Source of the DNA: CAYPEK01 sp964409645
GTDB lineage: Bacteria; UBP15; UBA6099
Reading direction: 5' to 3'
Assembly: GCA_964409645.1 (NCBI GenBank)
Contig: CAYPEK010000020.1
Span: forward strand, 1-49,334
Length of the DNA: 49,334 bases
Both the position numbers and the translations under genes were made by a program. This document shows positions 16,019 to 23,959 of this stretch, one piece after another (position 1 is the stretch's first letter; every line of letters starts with the position of its first letter). Below the pieces are notes generated by a model that was not told the DNA's origin, ran no database searches, and saw only the letters and a list, made by a program, of their open reading frames with translations.

Positions 16019-17266
16019 CTAAAGAAGATGCGAATAAGGTCTGTTCCGGTGATTGATTATCTGCTGAATCTCCGGCGCCGTGACGAGCGGGCGTTTCGGC
16101 TTCAGCAGCCTTTTTATAGCCTCGTCGAGCCCGTCCAGAGTGAGCTCGTACATGGGAAACATTTTCGAGATTATCCGGCCCGAGATCGAGTTGCTGAACG
16201 ACCTCTGCCGCATCGGGTTCAGCCACACCGCGCCACGGAACCTGTTCATTATCTTGTACAGCCACCACACTCCCGGCTCGTCGTTACGGTAGAAGTAGTC
16301 GATCGCGCCGTTGACGTCCAGCAACTCGCTCGGCGCCATGCTCGCGTCGCCGACGAAGATCACCTTGTAGTCCGGTTCGTACTTGATCAGGAACTCGGCT
16401 GTGGGGAGTTCCTTGTTGCGCTCGATGTCCGTCCAGAGGTCCTGATACACGCAGTTGTGGAAGTATAAATATTTGACGTCCTTGATCTGCGATTTGGCGG
16501 CGCTGAAGAGTTTGCTCACCGCCCAGTGGTAGGGCTCCATCGAGCCGCCCACGTCCATCAGCAGGAGCAGCTTGATCTTGTTCTTTTTGCTGCGCTTCCA
16601 CATTATTTCGAGTTCGCCCGCGTTGCGGCACGTCTTGTCGATCGTGTTTTCGAGATCGAGTTCGTCCTCCGGCCCCTCGGGGAGCAGCGTGCGGAGTTTC
16701 GATAGCGCAACTCGTATCTGCCGCGTGTCGAGCACCATGTCGCTCGAATAGTTTCTGAAATAGCGCTGCTCGGCGATCTGGATAGCGGCCCCGTGGCGGC
16801 TGTAGCCCTGCCCGATGCGGATACCCGCCGGGTTGTACCCGAACGCGCCCTGCGTGGAGCGGCCGCCGGTGCCGATCGCGCGGTTGCCGCCGACGTGGTT
16901 CTTGTAGTGCCCTTCCTCCCACTGCTTTCGGAAATTCTCGAGCACATCTTCGAGCGGAAGCGCCTGAAGCAGCCGCTTCTCAGCCTCCGTCAGCACGAGC
17001 GGATCGACCTGCTCAAGCCCCTTGAGTATCTCATCGACCATCTCCTCGGTCGTTTCGATTCCTTTAAAGTAGTGCTGAAACACGCGGTCGTAGCGGTCGA
17101 AGTACGTTTCGTTCTTAACGAGGATCGAGCGCGCGAGATGATAGAACGTTTCGAGGCTCGAATCGGAAAGCCCGCTTTCGAGCGCCTGATGCAGAGTCAT
17201 CCACTCGTTGAGAGTGACCGGCACCCCCGCGCGCCTCAGTTCATTGAAAAATCCTGAAAACATCAT
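16019..17266 (-). CDS. CoxE-like protein with von Willebrand A domain
   Basis: A 415-residue partner protein of MoxR AAA ATPases. The N-terminal half is helical and starts FFNELRRAGVPVTLNEWM, typical of CoxE-like proteins. The C-terminal half is a VWA fold with a modified metal-site motif LLMDVGGSM (DxGxS instead of DxSxS), which is common in this group. MoxR-VWA pairs act as chaperones that insert metals or remodel enzyme complexes, and the client is unknown. It follows moxR, with a 122-bp inverted-repeat element between them. It ends with TAG. Confidence 0.85.
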   Translation of the reverse strand: MMFSGFFNELRRAGVPVTLNEWMTLHQALESGLSDSSLETFYHLARSILVKNETYFDRYDRVFQHYFKGIETTEEMVDEILKGLEQVDPLVLTEAEKRLLQALPLEDVLENFRKQWEEGHYKNHVGGNRAIGTGGRSTQGAFGYNPAGIRIGQGYSRHGAAIQIAEQRYFRNYSSDMVLDTRQIRVALSKLRTLLPEGPEDELDLENTIDKTCRNAGELEIMWKRSKKNKIKLLLLMDVGGSMEPYHWAVSKLFSAAKSQIKDVKYLYFHNCVYQDLWTDIERNKELPTAEFLIKYEPDYKVIFVGDASMAPSELLDVNGAIDYFYRNDEPGVWWLYKIMNRFRGAVWLNPMRQRSFSNSISGRIISKMFPMYELTLDGLDEAIKRLLKPKRPLVTAPEIQQIINHRNRPYSHLL

Positions 17267-17314
17267 TCGCCCCGCTTAGATGTGTTTATTTAATCTTTTT
17301 TCCATAACTCAATT

Positions 17315-17436
17315 GAAATCGAAAAAAGGGATGGGATACAAGGCGAATCGAGCGAGAACGAGGGAGCATACTTTTCCGTATGTGACTGAGTTCGAGTCGA
17401 TGATTCAACGCAGTAGATCGCCCTTTTTTCGATTTC
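17315..17436. repeat. 122-bp inverted-repeat element between moxR and the VWA gene
   Basis: Perfect 16-bp ends (GAAATCGAAAAAAGGG at 17315-17330 and its complement at 17421-17436) enclose an imperfect long hairpin centred on GCATAC-TTTTCC-GTATGT. The element begins 1 bp after the moxR stop codon. It has no coding capacity. Confidence 0.75.
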
Positions 17437-17437
17437 A

Positions 17438-18280
17438 TCAATACGGCATTTGCTGCGACAGGACTATATCGACGTCCTGCTCCTTCTTGATAAGCACACC
17501 GAGGAACGGAATTTCGCGTCGGATGCGCGACGGGTCGATCCCGCCCGCCATCAGCGCCTGCACCCAGTCGATCAACTCGCTCGTGGACGGCCGCTTGCGC
17601 AGCGAATCCACCTCGCGAATCCAGTAGAACCTGCGGAGCGCCTCGCGCAGCAGCACGCGCTCCACCTGCGGGTGATGCACGCGGACGATGCTCTCCATCA
17701 TCTCCTCATCGGGGAACTGTATGAAGTGGAAAAGGCAGCGGCGCAGAAACGCGTCCGGCAGCTCCTTCTCGTTGTTGCTCGTGATTATGACCACCGGGCG
17801 GTTTTTCGCCATCACGTCCTCGTCCGTCTCGTGGATGTGGAACGACATCTCGTCGAGCTCGTTCAGCAGGTCGTTCGGGAACTCGAGGTCCGCCTTGTCG
17901 ATTTCGTCGATCAGCAACACCACTTTGCTGTCGGCCGCGAACGATTCACCGAGCTTGCCGAGCCGGATGTAGTGCTTGATGTCGGAGACGTCGTGGTCGC
18001 CGAAACGCGAGTCGTGGAGCCGCTGCACGGTGTCGTACACGTAGAGTCCGTCGCGGGCCTTCGTGGTTGACTTGACGTTCCAGACGAGGAACGGCATTCC
18101 GAGGTCTTCGGCAATTGCGGCGGCGAGCTTTGTTTTGCCCGTTCCCGGCTCGCCTTTGACAAGAAGCGGCCTGCCGAGAACGATCGCGGCGTTAACGACA
18201 TCCCGGAGCGCCTTGGACGTGATATAAGTGCTTGTCCCTTTGAATAATTGCATGTCAGGATTAAGTTCGTGTTTTCTCAT
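17438..18280 (-). CDS. MoxR-family AAA+ ATPase
   Basis: A 280-residue ATPase with Walker A GEPGTGKT (43-50), Walker B VLLIDE (121-126) and sensor-1 VIITSNNEKELPDAFLRRC. It acts with the VWA/CoxE-like protein encoded next to it, probably as a chaperone that activates or assembles a metalloenzyme. AAAGG 7 nt before the ATG supports the start. A promoter lies 54-82 bp upstream. Confidence 0.92.
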   Translation of the reverse strand: MRKHELNPDMQLFKGTSTYITSKALRDVVNAAIVLGRPLLVKGEPGTGKTKLAAAIAEDLGMPFLVWNVKSTTKARDGLYVYDTVQRLHDSRFGDHDVSDIKHYIRLGKLGESFAADSKVVLLIDEIDKADLEFPNDLLNELDEMSFHIHETDEDVMAKNRPVVIITSNNEKELPDAFLRRCLFHFIQFPDEEMMESIVRVHHPQVERVLLREALRRFYWIREVDSLRKRPSTSELIDWVQALMAGGIDPSRIRREIPFLGVLIKKEQDVDIVLSQQMPY

Positions 18281-18595
18281 GGTCGGCCTTTCCCCTGTTG
18301 CGGCATTAGGGTTAAAAAACTTACAACACTGATACTATAACCCAGCGCGGCTGAAGCAACAACTGGAAACAGGAAGCAGTAGCGAGGATCCCGCAAACAC
18401 AAAACTTATACATAAATGACCGCTCGCTTTAGCTCGCGGTTTATATTAATGATCGGCGGGGTACGGCGACCCCGCCCTACATATTTTGAATGTTGCTTTT
18501 TAGCTTTTTTACTTTCTACTGCTCTACTATTCTACTATCTACCGTTTTTCGCTTTTCCCTCGCTACTCGCTACTCTATTCTCGCCACTGCTTTAT
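18281..18595. other. Gene-free stretch with promoter and composite repeat
   Basis: No gene is seen in these 315 bp. They contain the moxR promoter (18334-18362), a fragment in opposite orientation of the repeat word (GCAGTAGCGAGGATC, near 18377-18391), and composite repeat copy B. Confidence 0.7.
18334..18362 (-). promoter_or_regulatory. Promoter of the moxR operon
   Basis: TTGTTG (18357-18362), 17-nt spacer, TATAGT (18334-18339) on the minus strand, 54 bp upstream of the moxR ATG. Confidence 0.55.
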
Positions 18596-18597
18596 TC
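18413..18597. repeat. Composite intergenic element, copy B
   Basis: It contains GGTTTATATTAATGATCGGC, the GGCGGGGT-ACGGCG-ACCCCGCC palindrome, then the CTACT/CGCTACT word stretch. The left half is nearly identical to copy C. On the minus strand the word stretch starts just after the DUF3866 stop codon. Confidence 0.75.
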
Positions 18598-19681
18598 AGT
18601 TGCGATCCGCGCCGGCAATGACGGACACGACGCGCGCTGCGGCGCCGCACGCGAGGAAAAACGCCGGGTCGTCCTCCGGCCCGCGGCCCATCGTCGTCAC
18701 CCGGAAGCCGAGCCGCTTCATCGCATCGAAAACAATCGTGCCGTCCGACTCGGTTATTACGTGCGCCCCCGTTATGCCCGCCGTGTCGAACTGCCTCATG
18801 ATGATTTCTTTCTGGTCGGGCGGCAGCATCGGCAGCGCGACCGTCGCGCGTGCGAGCGCCACCATATTCAGCGATGTTATCGTGTGGTGGCTCACGCCCT
18901 GATGCCGGCCCCGCTCGTCCGCGAAGCTCAACCTCGGCACAACCACCGGCTCGCCTTTCAGCACCGAAACGGCATTAACCCACTCTCCCACTTCGAGGCC
19001 GGTGTGGCCGAGCCGCGTCCCGGTGCCGGAGATGCCGACCCCCATCGCGACGACGATCACATCCGCGCCGAGCACCGCGCGCGCCGCCGCGAGGGCAGAG
19101 TATTTCGTCACTGTTTCGACGTCGCCGCCGAATGCGTTGCCACATGTCACCGTACCCTCGATAAAACCGCCCTTCTTCAATTCGTGCACTGTACGGCTGA
19201 ACGCGGCTGGCAGACATGCGCCGTCGGTCATGATGTATGCTATGTGCAAAACCGGCCGCAGGAGTTTCAGGGACGCGCTCACCGGCGCCACCATGCTGTG
19301 CAAGCCGCACAGAATAACCGGCGCACCGCCGAGGTCGGAAAACGCCTCAATCGAATCGCGGTTCGGGTTGCCCTCCTCCTCCGCACTCAGCACGCGGCAT
19401 TGCATCGGCGTGTATCGGAGTTTCATAATGTGGCCGGGCGCGTCCGGCATCTCGTGCTCCGGCGCGGAGAGATTCGCCATTACAAAATGGCGGCCGCCCG
19501 ATCCGAGTTCGAGCCGTACGGCGGTCGTATTCAGCAACACCCTGTCGCCCTGCGTCACCTTACCTGTGAGAGGCGGATAGCAGATCGCCTTCGACCTGCC
19601 TCCGCAGTCAACAACTATCTCCTGAATCGCGTCTTCGTCCCGTGTGACATCGACGACGGTGCCTTCGCGTATATCAATCAT
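18596..19681 (-). CDS. DUF3866 family protein
   Basis: A 361-residue soluble protein of the DUF3866 family, whose function is not known. Recognisable features are the N-terminal beta region (IREGTVVDVTRDEDAIQEIV, VTQGDRVLLNTTAV), GHIMKLRYTPMQ, AYIMTDGACLPAAFS, VTCGNAFGGDVE and GVGISGTGTRLGHTG. The Gly-rich segments and conserved Asp/Glu suggest an enzyme, but I would not assign a reaction. AAGGA 7 nt before the ATG supports the start. It is a single gene, followed by repeat copy B. Confidence 0.8.
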   Translation of the reverse strand: MIDIREGTVVDVTRDEDAIQEIVVDCGGRSKAICYPPLTGKVTQGDRVLLNTTAVRLELGSGGRHFVMANLSAPEHEMPDAPGHIMKLRYTPMQCRVLSAEEEGNPNRDSIEAFSDLGGAPVILCGLHSMVAPVSASLKLLRPVLHIAYIMTDGACLPAAFSRTVHELKKGGFIEGTVTCGNAFGGDVETVTKYSALAAARAVLGADVIVVAMGVGISGTGTRLGHTGLEVGEWVNAVSVLKGEPVVVPRLSFADERGRHQGVSHHTITSLNMVALARATVALPMLPPDQKEIIMRQFDTAGITGAHVITESDGTIVFDAMKRLGFRVTTMGRGPEDDPAFFLACGAAARVVSVIAGADRN

Positions 19682-19831
19682 AACCGTATCCTTAATGATG
19701 TTTACTTACCTTGATATTATCGCCGCGACAGCCCCTCGCAGGAATACCCCGCGCGATTTTTTGTAAAAGCAATTGAATCACTGATGAACACGGATAAACA
19801 CACATATCATCTGCGTTAATCCGTGGTTCGT

Positions 19832-21103
19832 CTATTTTTCCAATACAGGGACTGTCATTGATGCGTGGGGCATGAGGTAGCCTTCGCCGGGGAGGTGAGA
19901 GATGACGTCGTCGATTTTACTCATGTCTCTCATCGGCATCATGCCCATTCTCATTACGGCTATCTCGTCGAGCCGCGAGCGGACATAAACCCGGACCGAA
20001 AGCGCTTTCTCTATCGTGCGCAGTGCGGTGTGGCCGGAAACGCTGTAGCTCTCGCGCAGTTTCGCCTCGATCGCCGCTTCCGATTCCTCACCGAACCATT
20101 TCGCGAATTCGTCCGAGCCGATTCCCTCCGCGCATTCCGTGAACAGAATGATCGCGCCGCCGGGTGCGACTGCCCGGTACGCATTATCGAGCGATTTGTG
20201 CGACTGATAGAAGTTCAAATCCTTCGGGTGACCGCCGCAAGAGGCCAGCACCCACGGCGCAGGCGCCGGGATTCGCACGCAGTAATAGCGTTCCGCGGCG
20301 AGGCAGGCCGCCGCGTGCGCGGCGCGTATCTCACCTGCGTAAAACTCCAGCGGGCGGCTGTCGCCGTCCGTTATGACCTGCACCGCGAAATCCACCCGCA
20401 CGAGCGCAAGCGCGTCGAGCATGTCTTCATGGATTGGGTTGCCGTCGAGCACCGTGGCACGCGCGCGCGGATCGGTGCCGCCGCCGGGCGCAAGGTTGAG
20501 CCCATGGTTGGCGAGGACAGTTTCCCGCGCGGCAATTCCGGGCACGATGCCCTTCCGGCCGCCAGTGAATCCGGCATAGTAATGCGGCGCGACTGTACCG
20601 GTGACGATCAGCAAATCCGCCTCCGCCGCGAGCCGGTTCAACGCGACAGGGGTGCCCGCCGCGGTACGACCGAGCGCGACGAGTGAGTCCGCGGCGTCGC
20701 AGTCGTGATCGACGAGCCTGACACGCGCGGCGGCCGCGCCCGCGAGTTCCGCCCACTCCTCCGGTGTATGTCCGGCGTGCATGCCGGTGGCGAACAGGAC
20801 AGTTATGTCCGCGTCGGCGATCCCGGCTGCGTTGAGCCTGTCGAGCAGCGGCGCAAGCCAGACATCGGCGCCGTAGCTGCGCGTTTTGTCGGACACAACA
20901 ATGCATGCGTTTTTTCCGCGTTTGGCAACTTCAGCGAGCGGCGGGCCGGCTACAGGTTCGTCGAGAGCGCGTAGAAAACCGGCCACCACGTTCTTTTCGT
21001 CGTAACTGATTTCGGGGAGAGCCGGAGCAAGCGTTTTCGTTCTTCCGAATGCCGCGCCCGGCAACGGGACGGTCGCTTTACCGTACCTGAGGCTGATGTC
21101 CAT
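19832..21103 (-). CDS. larA: LarA-type nickel-pincer racemase/epimerase
   Basis: A 423-residue DUF2088/LarA superfamily enzyme. Known LarA racemizes lactate with a covalent nickel-pincer cofactor on Lys184. Here H174, K184 and H200 (APHYYAGFTGGRKG and VLANHG) fall at the same numbers as in the Lactobacillus enzyme, and TGMHAGH (H109/H112) provides the other catalytic His. The cofactor site is therefore intact. Many homologs act on other 2-hydroxyacids, so the substrate is open. Cofactor genes larB, larC and larE are not in the window. The start overlaps the preceding receiver-HATPase gene by 26 bp and has GAGGG 7 nt upstream. Confidence 0.85.
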   Translation of the reverse strand: MDISLRYGKATVPLPGAAFGRTKTLAPALPEISYDEKNVVAGFLRALDEPVAGPPLAEVAKRGKNACIVVSDKTRSYGADVWLAPLLDRLNAAGIADADITVLFATGMHAGHTPEEWAELAGAAAARVRLVDHDCDAADSLVALGRTAAGTPVALNRLAAEADLLIVTGTVAPHYYAGFTGGRKGIVPGIAARETVLANHGLNLAPGGGTDPRARATVLDGNPIHEDMLDALALVRVDFAVQVITDGDSRPLEFYAGEIRAAHAAACLAAERYYCVRIPAPAPWVLASCGGHPKDLNFYQSHKSLDNAYRAVAPGGAIILFTECAEGIGSDEFAKWFGEESEAAIEAKLRESYSVSGHTALRTIEKALSVRVYVRSRLDEIAVMRMGMMPMRDMSKIDDVISHLPGEGYLMPHASMTVPVLEK

Positions 21104-21932
21104 TCCGTTTCCCTCTGTTGAGGTTGCGGACCATCAGCACCCTCGAACCGCCGTTTTCGTAATCCACCTTATCGACAAGCCGGCTGACGAGGAATATGCC
21201 GCGCCCGCGCGTGCGCTCGATGCCCTCGGTGTCCGTCGGGTCGGGCACAGACTGCGGGTCGAAACCCTGCCCTTCGTCCTCGACCACAAATTCCAGCCTG
21301 TCGTCGAATATCGTGCAATCTATCTTTACCTGTTTTCTTTCGTCCTTTTTGTTGCCGTGCTCGATGGCGTTGATGGCGAGTTCGTGCATCGCAAGGCGCA
21401 GTTCCCATATCTCGTCGTTCGACATGTCGGTGCGCTTGAACAGTTCTGAGATGAACTCGTTGACCTGTTCGAGGTATGTGAACTTGCTCGCGATCTCGAA
21501 TGAAATGCTGTGTTTTACGCCGTCCACCTCGCGCGCGCGGCGGCCCCTCTCGATCGTCCCGGCAACAGCGCGCGACAGCGCCTCCGTTTCGAACGGTTTC
21601 GAGATGTACGCGTCCGCGCCCGTCTTGAAGCCTCGCAACCTGTCCTGCTCGGTGTCCTTCGCCGAGAGCATCAGTATCGGAATCGAGTTGTATTCGCGCT
21701 GAATCTTAATGCGGCGGCAGACTTCGTAGCCGTCGATTCCCGGCATCATTATGTCGAGAATTATGAGATCGTATTTTTTCTGCGGGACTTTCTGAAGCGC
21801 GGACTCACCGTCGAAAGCAAGGTCCACGGCATAGCCTTTTATCGTCAGATACTTTTCGAGCATCCGGCAGAGGTCTTTGTCGTCGTCAACAATGAGGATC
21901 TGCTTTTTCTGATTAAGGTCCATATACAACAC
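21078..21932 (-). CDS. Response regulator receiver fused to an anti-sigma-type HATPase
   Basis: A 284-residue signalling protein. The receiver domain (about 10-125) has acidic DDD, phospho-acceptor D60 (LIILDIMMPG) and K112 (YISKPF). A C-terminal RsbW-like HATPase_c domain (about 145-275) has the N-box HELAINAIEHGN, DEGQGFDP and GRGIFLVSRL. It has no histidine phospho-site, so it more likely acts as a phosphorylation-controlled serine kinase/anti-sigma-type switch than as a histidine kinase. The LarA gene overlaps its 3' end. The partner kinase is not evident nearby. Confidence 0.88.
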   Translation of the reverse strand: MLYMDLNQKKQILIVDDDKDLCRMLEKYLTIKGYAVDLAFDGESALQKVPQKKYDLIILDIMMPGIDGYEVCRRIKIQREYNSIPILMLSAKDTEQDRLRGFKTGADAYISKPFETEALSRAVAGTIERGRRAREVDGVKHSISFEIASKFTYLEQVNEFISELFKRTDMSNDEIWELRLAMHELAINAIEHGNKKDERKQVKIDCTIFDDRLEFVVEDEGQGFDPQSVPDPTDTEGIERTRGRGIFLVSRLVDKVDYENGGSRVLMVRNLNRGKRNGHQPQVR

Positions 21933-22023
21933 TTCACTTCATGATACTAAGTTAATCGTTTCTCACTTTAAAGCGGTACAGACACCGCATAAACCGCGTT
22001 GTTGGTCCCCGCTTTTTCGCTTG

Positions 22024-22051
22024 TACGGGCGGCCCTGCGTGGCCGCCCTCT
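22024..22051. repeat. Small GC palindrome
   Basis: GGGCGGCC-CTGCGT-GGCCGCCC, perfect 8-bp arms, next to composite element copy C. A worn relative lies near 10855. Confidence 0.5.
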
Positions 22052-22072
22052 CATACACTTATTCGTTCTTCC

Positions 22073-22196
22073 ACGTGACCGCTTGCTTACGCGCGCGGTT
22101 TATATTGATGATCGGCGGGGTACGGCGACCCCGCCCTACATATTTTGAATTTTGTTTTCTGTTTTTTCCTCGCTACTGGTTACTCGCTACTGTTTT
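22073..22196. repeat. Composite intergenic element, copy C
   Basis: Same order as copies A and B: ACCGC...GCGGT hairpin, TTTATATTGATGATCGGC, the GGCGGGGT/ACCCCGCC palindrome, then a CGCTACT word stretch. The word stretch runs into the sirtuin gene and encodes its last residues and stop codon. Confidence 0.7.
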
Positions 22197-22947
22197 CTTT
22201 CAGATACTCCGTTATTTTCGGCAGCGCTTCTTCTACTTTTTCCTTTATGACAACCGCCGCATAGGCGTCAACATACGTTTCCTGAAGATTCACGACGATG
22301 ACCTTCGCGTTGTTCTGCATCGCGACGCGCGGCATGAACGATGCCGGCGAGACTGTCAGCGACGAACCCGCTACTATCATCACCTCGCAACTCTCCGACT
22401 CGCGCTCGGCGCGCACAAGTTCGGTGAACGGAAGCTGCTCGCCGAACAGAACGACATCCGGCTTTATCACCGCGCCGCAATCACAGCGCGGAACGCCGAC
22501 GTCGCTTTTTTCAAGCCGCTCGACAACCTCGTCCGAGGGATAGAAACGGCGGCATTTCATACAGTGCGCGCGCCCGGCGTTGCCGTGCAGCTCGATCATG
22601 CTCTTCGAGCCGGCGCGCCGGTGCAGATTGTCGATATTCTGAGTGATGATTGAACTGAGCAGCCCCATCTCCTCCCAGTCCGCAAGCGCCTGATGCGCGG
22701 GGTTCACGGGCGCCACGGCGGCGAGCTTGTTGAGCGGCCCCATGAACATGAAAAACTTTTCCGGGTTCGACAGAAACGAATCTATCGTCGCCACCTCGAT
22801 CGGGTCGATCTTCTCCCAGAGGCCGAGCCCGGGCGTGCGGAAATCGGGGATGCCCGAGGGCGTGCTTATCCCGGCGCCGGTGAGCGCCACGGTTTTCTTC
22901 GATTTGCCTATGAGCCCGGCAGCCTTTCGAAGAAGCTGGTCGTTCAC
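22180..22947 (-). CDS. cobB: Sir2-family NAD-dependent protein deacylase
   Basis: Removes acyl groups from lysines using NAD+. Motifs: TGAGIST (23-29), GIPDFR (32-37), TQNIDNLH (102-109), catalytic H121 in ELHGN, four zinc cysteines C129, C132, C155, C157, and AGSSLTVSPA. At 255 residues it is of normal bacterial sirtuin length. The start overlaps the preceding thioredoxin-fold gene by 4 bp (ATGA), indicating one transcript. The last codons (NSSE, stop) come from repeat copy C, so the original C-terminus may have been a little different. Confidence 0.93.
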   Translation of the reverse strand: MNDQLLRKAAGLIGKSKKTVALTGAGISTPSGIPDFRTPGLGLWEKIDPIEVATIDSFLSNPEKFFMFMGPLNKLAAVAPVNPAHQALADWEEMGLLSSIITQNIDNLHRRAGSKSMIELHGNAGRAHCMKCRRFYPSDEVVERLEKSDVGVPRCDCGAVIKPDVVLFGEQLPFTELVRAERESESCEVMIVAGSSLTVSPASFMPRVAMQNNAKVIVVNLQETYVDAYAAVVIKEKVEEALPKITEYLKENSSE

Positions 22948-23804
22948 GTCTGATCTCCGGATTTTTCGCTTTTAGAAGCCTTCATGCAGGATTTCGTCGT
23001 TTCGCTCATTCCCTCGAAAACCTGCTTGTATCTGTCGTATCCGTTCGGATAGCCTGTCCTCAGCCGCGCAAACCCGTTCGCGTCGAACAGCACCAGAATC
23101 GGAACCCCGTTAATCATGTACGGTTCCTGCATGTCGAGCGCATCGTCAACGTCAACAGTCACCGCATCAACACATTTGCCGTAGTCTTTCTCGAAACTTT
23201 TCACTTCCGGAAGAAGCTTTTGACAGTAGCCGCACCATTTCGCCATGAAGAACAACAGCGCCGGCTTCTTATTCTTTATCGCTTCAGCAAGTTGTTTCTG
23301 TTTATCATTCGGCTTGGCTTTGCTCTCAACGGCGGACGTCATCTCGTCCTCGGGCAGGTCCATCTCCCAGTAATTCGTCAGCCCCGCCTCCGGCCGCAGA
23401 AGCAGTACGGTCGGGATATATTGGCCGTCGTAAGCGTTGTACGGAGCTGCCGCGTCCTCGGTCTTCACCGTCACAACATCGGCGTTGCCCTTCTTGGCCA
23501 CTTTCTTCACAGCGTCGAGCTGGTCGAGGCTGTCAGTAATCTCCGTCGAATAGAAATAGACGAAAACCGACTTGCCCTTTCGGAGGCTGTCGCCGATCGA
23601 GTTCGACACCTCGTCTGTTTTGGACTGTGTCTTTTTCGCCGCCGGTTTTTTTGCCGCGGTGGTCTTTTTGGCGGTTTTAGAGCCGCTTTTTGTCGTTGCC
23701 GCATCGGACGCCGCGCTGAATCCGATTGAAATTACAAATACTGCCGTTATCAGGAAAATCGTGCGCAGTAAGCCTGAATTCACAAAATTGCCGCTTCTTT
23801 TCAT
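22944..23804 (-). CDS. Secreted protein with two thioredoxin-like folds
   Basis: A 286-residue exported protein. A signal peptide covers about 1-35 (RTIFLITAVFVISIGFSAAS), followed by a Lys/Ala-rich linker (40-63). A first thioredoxin-like domain (about 66-155) lacks CxxC. A second (about 165-265) has the redox motif WCGYC (190-194) and a cis-Pro segment GVPILVLF. It probably acts in periplasmic disulfide exchange. The -10 box TATAAT lies only 6 bp before the ATG and no Shine-Dalgarno is seen, so the message may be leaderless. The sirtuin gene follows with ATGA overlap. Confidence 0.85.
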   Translation of the reverse strand: MKRSGNFVNSGLLRTIFLITAVFVISIGFSAASDAATTKSGSKTAKKTTAAKKPAAKKTQSKTDEVSNSIGDSLRKGKSVFVYFYSTEITDSLDQLDAVKKVAKKGNADVVTVKTEDAAAPYNAYDGQYIPTVLLLRPEAGLTNYWEMDLPEDEMTSAVESKAKPNDKQKQLAEAIKNKKPALLFFMAKWCGYCQKLLPEVKSFEKDYGKCVDAVTVDVDDALDMQEPYMINGVPILVLFDANGFARLRTGYPNGYDRYKQVFEGMSETTKSCMKASKSEKSGDQT

Positions 23805-23810
23805 GCAGAT

Positions 23811-23816
23811 ATTATA
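23811..23816 (-). promoter_or_regulatory. -10 box right before the thioredoxin-fold gene
   Basis: Perfect TATAAT on the minus strand, 6 bp upstream of the ATG. The -35 region is not a good match. Its position predicts a transcript starting at or near the start codon. Confidence 0.4.
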
Positions 23817-23959
23817 ACACGAAAAAATCTAAATTCCATGCATTATCCGCCGGACGCCCGCCGAGCGTGTTATTTTGTTGCCCTTTTATTATTTCCGGCT
23901 GGCCGACACTGTGATAAAATATTAAAGTTGTGACAAATTGAGAAATTGGAGAACCGGCC

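Noticed and set aside
17380..17420. Possible tRNA because of GAGTTCGAGTCGATGATTC
   Set aside because: The TpsiC-like stretch has no matching acceptor, D or anticodon arms and belongs to the inverted-repeat element.
23817..23959. Trp attenuator or leader peptide before trpE
   Set aside because: No short frame with tandem Trp codons and no terminator/antiterminator pair is visible.
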